A DNA stretch of 14,114 bases, taken from an uncultured Pseudorhodobacter sp. Lineage in GTDB: Bacteria > Pseudomonadota > Alphaproteobacteria > Rhodobacterales > Rhodobacteraceae. The stretch lies in the NCBI GenBank assembly GCA_945957495.1, contig CAMFLG010000033.1, positions 1 to 14,114 on the forward strand, given 5' to 3'. A program made the translations under genes and the position numbers. How positions within the stretch are numbered: position 1 is the first letter of the stretch; every line of letters starts with the position of its first letter. Below, in pieces: positions 1 to 6,632 of this stretch. A model generated the notes under the pieces. That model was not told the DNA's origin. It did not search any database and worked only from the letters and a program-made list of their open reading frames with translations.

Positions 1-48
1 CGCGATTCCTCTACGTCTCGTGGGCTCGGAGATGTGTATAAGAGACAG
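1..48 (+). other. Sequencing adapter: i7 index plus Nextera transposon end
   Basis: Not genomic. Positions 15-48 are the 34-base Nextera read-2 adapter, starting GTCTCGTGGGCTCGG and ending in the Tn5 mosaic end AGATGTGTATAAGAGACAG. Positions 7-14, TCCTCTAC, match the adapter-orientation i7 index N712 as I recall the Illumina list. Positions 1-6, CGCGAT, differ by one base from the CGAGAT that ends the P7 segment. Genome sequence begins at 49. The adapter match is seen directly; the index identity is from memory. Confidence 0.97.
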
Positions 49-1115
49 GGGTGGTCTACGGCTATTCGGTGACGTTCGGCGGCGGCACCTCGCCCTACTG
101 GGGCGGTTTTGGCAAACTGTTCCTGTCCGGCGTGAATGCCGACAGCATGGCGGCCACCTTCTCGGCAGGCTACGTCATTCCTGAATACCTGTTCATCGTG
201 TTCCAGATGACCTTCGCCGCGATTACCCCGGCGCTGATCATCGGTGCCTTCGCCGAACGGGTGAAATTCACCGCCGTTCTGGCCTTCTGCGCGCTGTGGG
301 TCACGTTCGTCTACTTCCCGGTTGCCCATATGGTCTGGGACGTTTCGGGCCTGATCTTTGCGATGGGTGCCATCGACTTTGCTGGCGGCACGGTTGTTCA
401 CATCAACGCCGGTATCGCGGCCTTCGTCGGCTGCCTGCTGATCGGCAAGCGTGTGGGCTTTGGCAAGGAAAACATGGCACCGCATTCGATGGTGATGACC
501 ATGATCGGCGCCTCGATGCTGTGGGTCGGCTGGTTCGGCTTCAACGTCGGTTCCAACCTTGAGGCCAACGGCGGCGCAACCCTCGCCATGATCAACACCT
601 TCATCGCAACGGCGGCAGCCACCCTGACCTGGTCCCTGCTGGAAGGCATTCAGCGCGGCAAAGCCTCGATGCTGGGTGCGGCCTCGGGTATGGTGGCTGG
701 CCTTGTGGCGATCACCCCGGCCTGCGGTACGGTTGGCCCGATGGGTGCGATTGCGCTGGGCATCATTGCGGTTCTGGCCTGCTACTTCTTCGTCACCGTG
801 GTGAAGAACAAGTTCAAGTACGACGACAGTCTGGACGTCTTCGGTGTGCATGGCATCGGCGGCATCGTCGGCGCGGTTCTGACCGGTGTGTTCTCGGCCG
901 GTTCGCTGGGCGGCGTCAAAGGCGACGACTACTCGATCGGCGCGCAGGTCTGGATCCAGATCGAAGCGGTCGCAATCACCTTGGTCTGGTCGGGCGTCAT
1001 CTCCTTCATCCTTTACAAACTCGTCGATATGGTGATCGGCCTGCGTGTGGATGCAGACTCTGAACGTCAGGGCCTTGATCTGTCCTCGCATGGCGAAGCC
1101 GCGTATCACGGCTGA
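49..1115 (+). CDS. amtB: Ammonium channel AmtB, 5'-truncated
   Basis: Inner-membrane Amt/MEP/Rh channel conducting ammonium/ammonia for nitrogen assimilation. The frame is open from the adapter junction, and 49-50 (GG) are the end of a codon split by the adapter. The GTG at 51 is an internal valine: the visible VVYGYS matches the LWVVYGYS stretch of E. coli AmtB. Counting from 51, D109 (AIDFAGG) and the twin pore histidines H117 (GTVVHINAG) and H267 (FGVHGIGG) have the same 8- and 150-residue spacing as AmtB D160, H168 and H318. F164 and S168 (WFGFNVGSN) match the Phe gate and S2-site region. About 70-100 N-terminal residues, including any signal peptide, are missing. The C-terminal tail is present and ends at TGA. 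In many proteobacteria glnK lies just upstream; that side is not visible here. A strong terminator follows. Confidence 0.96.
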
Positions 1116-1160
1116 TCCTCCCCTGGGCGGGGCCAGCGCCCCGCCGTCAGCCGAAAGGAA

Positions 1161-1196
1161 ACGGCCCGCGTATCCTCCTGCGCGGGCCGTTTTCTT
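1161..1196 (+). terminator. Rho-independent terminator of amtB
   Basis: A perfect 10-bp stem, ACGGCCCGCG at 1161-1170 and CGCGGGCCGT at 1181-1190, has a 10-nt loop and is followed by TTTCTTA. It lies 46 nt after the amtB stop. On the minus strand the same stem is followed by TTCCTTT, so it may also stop transcription arriving from the EamA gene at 1357-2238. Confidence 0.85.
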
Positions 1197-1199
1197 ATG

Positions 1200-1265
1200 T
1201 TTCATCTTGGCGGAAATAGTCTCGGGGGAGAGCCCGGAACGGGCGAGGGGGCAGACAGCCCCCCT
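1200..1265 (+). repeat. 3'-flank motif copy A with GC-rich hairpins
   Basis: The motif TTTCATCTTGGCGGAAATA begins at 1200 and runs into CTCGGGGGAG. It is followed by a small hairpin (GCCCG-GAA-CGGGC) and a perfect 7-bp hairpin, AGGGGGC-AGACA-GCCCCCT, ending at 1265. The same motif follows dapA (minus strand, 6629 downwards) and the FAD oxidoreductase (13160 onwards). In all three places it has the orientation of the gene it follows. This copy sits after the amtB terminator. The rest of the gap up to 1356 shows only short GC-rich inverted repeats and no gene. Confidence 0.6.
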
Positions 1266-1356
1266 TCGAGCCCAAGCGCGTCAGCGCGACAGGCGAGGCA
1301 AGTTCTTGCGCGGAACGCGCTCTGCCGGATCACATCATTTGCCGCTTGCGGATCGG

Positions 1357-2238
1357 TCAGGCGGTCAGGCTCAGCACCGCCGTGCCTGCCACCGCCAAGC
1401 CCGCCCCCATCCAGGCCCAAAGCCCGGGTGCCTTGCGGTTGACCACCCAGATCATCGGCAGGATCAGAATGGGCGTGGTCGATGACAGCGTTGAGACGAT
1501 GCCCACATCGCCGCGCGCCAGCGCCGCCATCAACAGCGACATGCCGATGAACAGGCCGACAAAGGCCGAAACCGCGACGACGACGCCATCTTTCGGCGTC
1601 AGCCGCTGCGGCGCGCGGCCAAAGGGAAACAGCGCCAGCAGCAGAAAGAACACCGCCCCCAACCCGGCGCGGATGGTCATGGCGGCAAAGGGTTCAACTC
1701 CGCCTGCCATCGCCGGGCGGGCCAGCAGGCTGCCCATCGCCTGACCCAAGGCGGTGATCACCCCCAGGGCGATGCCCTGCCACAACCGCCGCGCCGGGAT
1801 GCGCTCAACCCCGCTTCCCCCCTCTGGCATGGCGACCGCCAGCATGATCCCGGCAAGGATCAGGACGATCCCCACCGCCTGCGCCGGCGACAGCGACTCG
1901 CCCAGAAACAGATAGCCCAGCACCACCGCAAAGGGCGAGGCCAGCGAAAACATCAAGGCGGTGATCCGGGGGCCGATGGCGTGTATCGCGGCGAAATAGG
2001 TGGTCGAGGCCAGCATGATCCCGGTCGCGCTCGACGCCGCCAACAGCCAGACCTGCGCCGCCGTAACCGTGCGCCAGCCGCCAAAGGCATAGGCGACCGG
2101 GGCCAGCATCACGAAGGCCAGCGACATCTGCCAGCGGCCAAACTGCAACGGGCCGACCCGGCCCTTCAGATGGCTGACCAGCATCGCCGACAGCGCGAAG
2201 GTGAAGGCCGCCGCCAGCGATAGGACGACGGCGATCAT
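1357..2238 (-). CDS. EamA/DMT-family transporter (first of four)
   Basis: A 293-residue, very hydrophobic protein with the size and two-fold repeat of the drug/metabolite transporter superfamily: about ten membrane helices in two EamA halves (roughly residues 1-130 and 155-290). The first half ends with the typical GYLFLGESLSPAQAVGIVLI segment. The equivalent place in the second half lacks the GE pair and reads WVVNRKAPG. These proteins move small metabolites across the inner membrane; the substrate cannot be read from sequence. The start is ATG at 2238 (MIAVVLSLAAAF), with only a weak ribosome site upstream, inside the edge of the nested inverted-repeat element. It is less like the other three EamA proteins of this window than they are like one another. 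It lies behind the aminotransferase on the same strand. Confidence 0.88.
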   Translation of the reverse strand: MIAVVLSLAAAFTFALSAMLVSHLKGRVGPLQFGRWQMSLAFVMLAPVAYAFGGWRTVTAAQVWLLAASSATGIMLASTTYFAAIHAIGPRITALMFSLASPFAVVLGYLFLGESLSPAQAVGIVLILAGIMLAVAMPEGGSGVERIPARRLWQGIALGVITALGQAMGSLLARPAMAGGVEPFAAMTIRAGLGAVFFLLLALFPFGRAPQRLTPKDGVVVAVSAFVGLFIGMSLLMAALARGDVGIVSTLSSTTPILILPMIWVVNRKAPGLWAWMGAGLAVAGTAVLSLTA

Positions 2239-2244
2239 TGCCGA

Positions 2245-2345
2245 AAGCCTGTCTGGTTTACATTGAATCGAAAATCGCTGCCTCTCGCATGCGCTCGAAC
2301 GCGAATTTCGATCAGGATGCTGCCATGAAAACCAGACAAGCCCTA
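2245..2345 (-). repeat. Nested inverted-repeat element, copy 1
   Basis: The outer arms are GCCTGTCTGGTTT (2247-2259) and AAACCAGACAAGC (2329-2341). The inner arms are ATCGAAAATCGC (2267-2278) and GCGAATTTCGAT (2301-2312), enclosing a ~22-nt loop. A second copy at 13245-13343 shares most bases, including long identical blocks around the inner arms. In both copies the minus-strand TAG stop codon of the preceding gene directly abuts the outer arm. The one outer-arm mismatch here (C2249 with A2339) would be a G-U pair in a minus-strand transcript but C-A in a plus-strand one. The element fills nearly the whole 104-bp gap between the aminotransferase stop and the EamA start. It could be a terminator, a 3'-UTR structure or a small non-autonomous mobile repeat. 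Confidence 0.75.
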
Positions 2346-3521
2346 GCGCACCACCCCGGCAATCGCCGCAGCCAGGATCGGCACGGTGCGCGCGTTCAGA
2401 CCGGCGATGTTGATGCGGCTGTCGCCCACCATGTAGATGCCGTGCTTTTCGCGCAGCACATTCACCTGCGCCTCGGTCAGACCCAGCCGCGAGAACATGC
2501 CGCGATGGGTGGCCACAAAATCAAACCGGTCGGAATTGGTGGTGCGCCGCAGCTCATCCGCCAAGGCCCGCCGCAGGCCCAGCATGTTCAGCCGCACCTC
2601 TTCCAGCTCTGCCTTCCAGTCGGCGCGCAACGCGTCGTCTTCCAGAATCATCGTCACCAGCCGCGCGCCATGATCCGGGGGGAAGGAATAGTTCTGCCGG
2701 TTCAGGAAGGCAAGGTTGCCCTGCACCACCGCACGGCGGGCAGGGTCGGTCAGCGCGATCAGAATGCCGGTGCGTTCGCGGTAGATGCCAAAGTTCTTGC
2801 TGCACGAGGCGGCAATCAGAACCTCTGGGAACAGGCCCGCGATCAGGCGGGTTGCGGCGGCGTCCTCTTCCAACCCGTCGCCAAAGCCCTGATAGGCAAG
2901 GTCCACAAACGGGATGGCGCCTTTGGCCCGCAGCAGTTTCGCCACCTCGGCCCATTGCGCCGCATCCAGATTGGCGCCGGTGGGGTTGTGGCAGCAGCCG
3001 TGCAGCAGCACCGCGTCGCCTGCCTTCACCTTTGCCAGATCTGCCATCAGCCCGGCAAAGTCGATCCCCCGGGTTTCCGCGTCGAAATAGCGGTATTCCG
3101 CCATCGGCATGCCCAGATATTTGATGATCGACGGATGGTTCGGCCAGGTCGGGTTGGACAGCCAGACGGTTGCCGTAGGGCTGGCCAGCTTGATCAGTTC
3201 CAACGCCTGCCGGATTGCCCCGGTGCCGCCGGGCGTGGCCACCGATGCCGCGCGATCGGCAAAGCCATCGCCCAGGATCATCGTCACCATCGCGGCGTTG
3301 AACGCAGGTTCACCCGCAAGCCCGGTGTAGGTCTTAGTCGCCTCGACCTCCCACAGCTTTTTCTCGGCGGCCTTCACCGCGCGCATCACCGGGGTCAGAC
3401 CGGTGGCATCCTTGTAGACGCCAACGCCCAGGTCGATCTTGCCATCACGCGGGTCATCGCGGAACAGCGCGATCAGTTGCAGGATCTTGTCCTGCGGCTG
3501 CGGGTTCAGGGATTCCAACAT
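2343..3521 (-). CDS. Aspartate/aromatic aminotransferase, class I
   Basis: A 392-residue PLP-dependent enzyme of the AspC/TyrB subfamily, transferring amino groups between aspartate, aromatic or similar amino acids and 2-oxoglutarate in the cytoplasm. Visible features are SNPTWPNH (Trp126), CHNPTG (177-182), the PLP-phenolate region FVDLAYQGFGDG (D207), the Schiff-base lysine K242 in SCSKNFGIYRERTG, and the substrate-carboxylate arginine R369 in DSRINIAGLN. Length is typical (E. coli AspC 396). The start is the ATG at 3521, preceded by AAGGAT. The frame extends further upstream, but only through the end of sseA. It begins 4 nt after the sseA stop, so the two are very probably co-transcribed. 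Since enzymes of this family can deaminate cysteine to 3-mercaptopyruvate, it may feed SseA (inference). The TAG stop abuts the nested inverted-repeat element. Confidence 0.93.
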   Translation of the reverse strand: MLESLNPQPQDKILQLIALFRDDPRDGKIDLGVGVYKDATGLTPVMRAVKAAEKKLWEVEATKTYTGLAGEPAFNAAMVTMILGDGFADRAASVATPGGTGAIRQALELIKLASPTATVWLSNPTWPNHPSIIKYLGMPMAEYRYFDAETRGIDFAGLMADLAKVKAGDAVLLHGCCHNPTGANLDAAQWAEVAKLLRAKGAIPFVDLAYQGFGDGLEEDAAATRLIAGLFPEVLIAASCSKNFGIYRERTGILIALTDPARRAVVQGNLAFLNRQNYSFPPDHGARLVTMILEDDALRADWKAELEEVRLNMLGLRRALADELRRTTNSDRFDFVATHRGMFSRLGLTEAQVNVLREKHGIYMVGDSRINIAGLNARTVPILAAAIAGVVR

Positions 3522-3525
3522 TGTC

Positions 3526-4386
3526 TTATCCTTTTTCGACGCCAAGGTCGTCATACATGCCCCATTCGGCCCAGGAGCCGTCATAAAGCGCGTGGTTGCG
3601 GTGGCCGATGCGTTCCAGCGCCAGGCTGAGGATGGCGGCGGTCACGCCCGATCCACAAGAGGTGATGGCCGGGCGGGACAGGTTGACGCCCGCCGCCTCG
3701 AACACCGCGCGCAGGTCGGGTGCGGATTTCATCGTGCCATCCGCGTTCAGCAGCGTGGTGTAGGGCACATTCTTCGACCCCGGAATATGGCCCGAACGCA
3801 GGCCGGGCCGCGGTTCCGGCGCCTCACCCTTGAACCGGGCGGCGCCGCGCGCGTCGATGATTTCCGCCTCGGCCAGTTTGGCGGCATGGGCGACCTGCGT
3901 CACATCCTTCACCAGATGGTTCTGGCGGCTGACGGTCATGTGACGGTCGCGCAGCACCGGCGGCATGTCTTCAATCTCGCGCCCTTCGGCCCGCCATTTC
4001 GGCAGGCCGCCATCCAGAACCGCCACATCGGTCTTGCCCATCAGGCGGAAAGTCCACCACACCCGCGCGGCAGAAAACAGGCCAGAGCCGTCATAGATCA
4101 CCACCTGATGCCCGTCGCCCACGCCCATCGCGCGCATCCGGCTGATGAATTTCTCGGGCGGCGGCGCCATGTGGGGCAGGGATGACCGGCTGTCGGTGAT
4201 GTCGTCAATGTCAAAGAACCGCGCGCCCGGAATGTGACCGGCGGCGTATTCCGCCTTTGCGTCGCGATCCGATCCCGGCAGATACCAACTGGCATCCAGC
4301 ACCCGCAGGTCGGGGTCTTTCAGATGCGCGGCCAACCAGTCGGTTGAAACCAGCGTTTTGGGGTCGTCGGCGGGGGAAGGGGTCAT
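3526..4386 (-). CDS. sseA: 3-mercaptopyruvate sulfurtransferase
   Basis: A two-domain rhodanese-family enzyme that takes sulfur from 3-mercaptopyruvate onto an active-site cysteine and passes it to thiols, cyanide or other acceptors, releasing pyruvate. The 286 residues (E. coli SseA 281) hold an inactive rhodanese domain at about 11-130 and a catalytic one at about 160-280. The loop CGSGVTA (Cys244 onwards) is the form typical of mercaptopyruvate rather than thiosulfate sulfurtransferases. DARGAARFKG (178-187) supplies the usual substrate arginine. The start chosen is ATG at 4386 with GGAG six nt upstream; a TTG at 4428 would add 14 residues not expected of the family. It is followed after 4 nt by the aminotransferase. 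The 124-bp gap up to smpB is available for a promoter. Confidence 0.94.
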   Translation of the reverse strand: MTPSPADDPKTLVSTDWLAAHLKDPDLRVLDASWYLPGSDRDAKAEYAAGHIPGARFFDIDDITDSRSSLPHMAPPPEKFISRMRAMGVGDGHQVVIYDGSGLFSAARVWWTFRLMGKTDVAVLDGGLPKWRAEGREIEDMPPVLRDRHMTVSRQNHLVKDVTQVAHAAKLAEAEIIDARGAARFKGEAPEPRPGLRSGHIPGSKNVPYTTLLNADGTMKSAPDLRAVFEAAGVNLSRPAITSCGSGVTAAILSLALERIGHRNHALYDGSWAEWGMYDDLGVEKG

Positions 4387-4510
4387 GGCGGGCTCCACAT
4401 ACGGCGATGCGATGTGCAGTAAACCCAAGGGCGCATTCAGGCAAGGTGGCCCGGGCAGGTTCGGGCGGGGCCGCGCAAGAAAACACCGGCGTCACGCGGA
4501 TGGTGAAGGC
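4387..4510 (-). other. Gap between smpB and sseA
   Basis: A 124-bp non-coding stretch. Just after the smpB stop, on the minus strand, only 5-bp GC-rich stems can be drawn and no T-tract follows a stem, so no convincing terminator is seen. A minus-strand TTGCCT with TACTGC 17 nt further on lies upstream of sseA, but the -10 is poor. The gap could carry an sseA promoter or simply connect smpB and sseA in one transcript. Confidence 0.25.
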
Positions 4511-4996
4511 CTAGAATTTCGCCTTCATGCCCTCTTTCATGATACGGGATTTCTGCCGGTCCCAATCGCGCTTGGCACTGGTTTCGCGCTTGTCCGCCAG
4601 CTTTTTGCCCTTGGCGACGCCCAGCTTGATCTTCACCTTGCCGCGTTCGTTGAAATACATCTTCATCGGCACGATGGTCATGCCTTCGCGCCCCACCGCG
4701 TTCCACAGCCGCGACAGTTCTTTCTTTGACACCAAGAGCTTTCGGCGGCGGCGTTCTTCGTGCGGGAACAGGTTCGCCTGCAGATAGGGCGCGATATAGC
4801 TGTTGATCAGCCACAATTCGCCACCCTCAACCGAGGCATAGCTTTCCGCGATGTTCGAGCCGCCCTTGCGCAGCGACTTTACCTCTGACCCGAGCAGCAT
4901 GATGCCGGCCTCCAGATCGGATTCGATGGCGTAATCGAATCGCGCCCGGCGATTTTCGGCGATGAGTTTTGAATTGGGGTCGGATTTTTCTGCCAT
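4511..4996 (-). CDS. smpB: SsrA-binding protein SmpB
   Basis: The tmRNA partner in trans-translation: it binds tmRNA, delivers it to stalled ribosomes and helps tag incomplete proteins for degradation. The 161 residues match the family's usual ~160. Hallmarks in order are NRRARFDY near the start, EAGIMLLGSEVKSLRKGG (the conserved beta-barrel segment), ESYASVEGGELWLINSYIAPY, HEERRRRKLL, MKMYFNERGKVKIKLGVAKGKK, and the basic C-terminal tail ending DWDRQKSRIMKEGMKAKF that enters the decoding centre. The start is ATG at 4996 (MAEKSDPNSKLIAENRRARF), with no strong Shine-Dalgarno. It is divergent from the channel-like gene across a 197-bp gap. The ssrA RNA gene is not in the window. Confidence 0.97.
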   Translation of the reverse strand: MAEKSDPNSKLIAENRRARFDYAIESDLEAGIMLLGSEVKSLRKGGSNIAESYASVEGGELWLINSYIAPYLQANLFPHEERRRRKLLVSKKELSRLWNAVGREGMTIVPMKMYFNERGKVKIKLGVAKGKKLADKRETSAKRDWDRQKSRIMKEGMKAKF

Positions 4997-5150
4997 GATC
5001 TGCAGCAGATAGGCGAGGCGGGCCGCAAAGTCCAGATCGGCGCGGCGATGCGGTCTGACCGCAGCGGCAAGGCGCGGGCAGATAGCTTTCCGGGGCGCAG
5101 GCGCCGATTGGGCGTTCTGACGCAGCCCAAGGCTGTCACAAAGGCCGGAT

Positions 5151-5166
5151 TTTGTGTTAGCACAAA
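5151..5166. promoter_or_regulatory. Palindrome upstream of the channel-like gene
   Basis: TTTGTG-TTAG-CACAAA is a perfect 6-bp inverted repeat with a 4-bp spacer, ending 27 nt before the ATG at 5194. It is A/T-rich within a GC-rich region, which suits a dimeric repressor or activator site. It lies in the 197-bp divergent gap between smpB and the channel-like gene, which also holds another small inverted repeat, TGCGGT-CTG-ACCGCA (5049-5063). No regulator gene is nearby, so the binding protein is unknown and chance cannot be excluded. Confidence 0.35.
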
Positions 5167-5193
5167 GACAATCAGCGTCGGCTTCGGATAGAC

Positions 5194-5640
5194 ATGCTTC
5201 TTCAGATCGGCATCGGCACCGTCTTGTTGGTGGCCAACATCATCATCGCGACGATCTCGGCCATCGTTCTGGAAGAACTGATGTTGCGTTCGCATCCGTG
5301 GCTGTTGCGGCCACCGCACCGGCCCAAGCTGATCCTGCTTCTGGTGGGGGTGACACTGTGGTTGCTGGCGGTGATCACCGCCGGGGTCTGGATCTGGGCC
5401 ATGGTCTATTACTGGCTTGTGGCTTTTCCAACCTTGGAGGAATCGGTGCATTTCTCGCTGGTGGCCTATTCGACGCTGGGTCTGGGCGATCTGGTTCCGT
5501 CACCACAGTGGCGGCTGTTGGCGGGGATGGAATCGGCCAACGGGTTGTTGAACTTCGGCCTTCTGATCGCGGTTCTGGTCGAAGGCCTGCGTCAGGTGCG
5601 GCTGGGCCAGATCGAACAGCGCCGCAAGCACCCGTCCTAG
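5194..5640 (+). CDS. Small K+-channel-like membrane protein
   Basis: A 148-residue membrane protein resembling the ion-channel (two-TM pore, Ion_trans_2) family. Hydrophobic segments lie at about 3-28, 45-78 and 105-130. Between the last two is a pore-loop-like stretch, HFSLVAYSTLGLGDLVPS (86-103). STLGLGD at 93-99 occupies the place of the TVGYGD potassium filter, with Tyr replaced by Leu and an acidic residue kept after the second Gly. If it forms a channel it would be tetrameric in the inner membrane; selectivity cannot be assumed. The ATG at 5194 is the first usable start, since an in-frame TAG lies at 5158; the ribosome site (CGGA) is weak. The C-terminus is a short charged tail with no visible ligand-binding domain. 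It converges on the second EamA gene. Confidence 0.75.
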   Translation: MLLQIGIGTVLLVANIIIATISAIVLEELMLRSHPWLLRPPHRPKLILLLVGVTLWLLAVITAGVWIWAMVYYWLVAFPTLEESVHFSLVAYSTLGLGDLVPSPQWRLLAGMESANGLLNFGLLIAVLVEGLRQVRLGQIEQRRKHPS

Positions 5641-5665
5641 GCCCGGATCACGCGACCAACCGGGC
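5641..5665. terminator. Possible bidirectional hairpin between convergent genes
   Basis: GCCCGG (5641-5646) and CCGGGC (5660-5665) form a 6-bp stem with a 13-nt loop in the 48-bp gap between the channel-like gene (+) and the second EamA gene (-). There is no T-tract on either strand, so it would be a weak or Rho-assisted stop at best. Confidence 0.3.
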
Positions 5666-5688
5666 GGCACTGCACAAAGGCGGATGGG

Positions 5689-6549
5689 TCAGGCGGTTCG
5701 GCGGTTCTGGCTGATGATCACCACACCGCAGGCCACAATGATGGCAGAGCCGATTAGCGTGGCGGCATCCGGGTGTTCGCCAAACACCGCGACGCCAAGC
5801 ACCATCGCGAACAGCAATCTGGTATAGCGGAAGGGCGTGACCACGCCGACCTCGCCCGTGCGCATGGCGACGGTCAGGGCGGCATAGCCGCAGATGCCGA
5901 ACACCGCAGCCCCGGCCACCAATGCTGCGCTTTGCGCCGTCAGTGCGACGACCGTTCCGGTGACGGCAAGGATGATAACCCCGGACAAGGCCAGTACGAT
6001 AAAGCCCAGAACGCCCAATTGCGCGTTGGACAGCGACAGGGGCGCTGCCCGGGTGGCAAGGTCGCGGCCCGCAAAGCCGAACATGGCGATCACCGCCAGA
6101 ATGGACAGCGCGCTGAACCCGTCCAGACCGGGGCGCAGGATGATCAGCACCCCGACAAAGCCGGTCAGGATCAGCAGCCAGCGTTTCACCCCGACCCTTT
6201 CGCCAAAGATCAGCGCCGCCCCCAGCACCACCACCAGGGGCGTTGCCTGCAAGATGGCCGAGGCCACTGAAATCGGGATCAAGGCCACCGCAAGCGCATA
6301 GAAAATCCGCCCGGCGATTTCAAAGACAGAGCGCACCAACATGGTGCGCGAGGCAATCGCACGCGGCAGCGGCGCATCGCCCGCCCGAATGGCCAGTGCG
6401 GAAAATACCAGTACCCCGGCCAGCCCCATCAGGGTGATAACCTCACCCACCGGAATATGCCGGGCCGCCGTCTTGATGAACGCGTCTTCCAGCGCAAAGC
6501 CCGCCATAGAGGCGATCATATAGACGCTGCCGCGCAGATTTTCGGTCAT
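5689..6549 (-). CDS. EamA/DMT-family transporter (second of four)
   Basis: A 286-residue, ten-helix EamA transporter. The first repeat contains SVASAILQATPLVVVLGAAL then FGERVGVKRWLLILTGFVG and LIILRPG. The second repeats the pattern with VVTPFRYTRLLFAMVLGVAV and FGEHPDAATLIGSAI. The N-terminus GFALEDAFIK parallels FAVQDG of the tandem pair at 9613-11396, so these three look like one subfamily. The substrate is unknown. The start is ATG at 6549 (MTENLRGSVYMIASMAG); no strong ribosome site is seen. It lies downstream of dapA on the same strand, but a hairpin (6570-6603) and a 3'-flank motif stand between them. It may therefore have its own expression. Confidence 0.88.
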   Translation of the reverse strand: MTENLRGSVYMIASMAGFALEDAFIKTAARHIPVGEVITLMGLAGVLVFSALAIRAGDAPLPRAIASRTMLVRSVFEIAGRIFYALAVALIPISVASAILQATPLVVVLGAALIFGERVGVKRWLLILTGFVGVLIILRPGLDGFSALSILAVIAMFGFAGRDLATRAAPLSLSNAQLGVLGFIVLALSGVIILAVTGTVVALTAQSAALVAGAAVFGICGYAALTVAMRTGEVGVVTPFRYTRLLFAMVLGVAVFGEHPDAATLIGSAIIVACGVVIISQNRRTA

Positions 6550-6569
6550 ATCAGCCCGCCCAATGACGA

Positions 6570-6630
6570 CCGGAGGCGTGGCCGAACGTGCGGAAGCCTC
6601 CGGCGGGGATATTTAGTGCCAAGATGAAAG
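6570..6630 (-). repeat. 3'-flank motif copy B with hairpin, after dapA
   Basis: Read on the minus strand, the motif TTTCATCTTGGCACTAAATA starts at 6629, three nt after the dapA stop, and runs into CCCCGCCGGAGG. An 8-bp inverted repeat, GCCTCCGG (6596-6603) and CCGGAGGC (6570-6577), then forms a hairpin with an 18-nt loop. Same motif and same sense relative to its gene as the copies at 1200 and 13160. It probably acts in dapA 3'-end formation, though no T-tract follows the stem. Confidence 0.55.
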
Positions 6631-6632
6631 GA

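Noticed and set aside
2238..2330. A possible small protein KACLVxxESKIAASR conserved between the two nested repeats
   Set aside because: The peptide similarity follows from base-for-base conservation of the repeat arms; no ribosome site or third-position pattern suggests coding, and the downstream frames diverge at once.
2245..2345. An insertion sequence or transposon end
   Set aside because: There is no transposase and no target-site duplication at either copy; the element is too short to be autonomous. A MITE origin remains only a possibility.
2238..3629. A 463-codon plus-strand open frame across the aminotransferase gene
   Set aside because: It is antisense to a gene with all catalytic residues; its translation is His/Gln/Arg-rich and has no domain.
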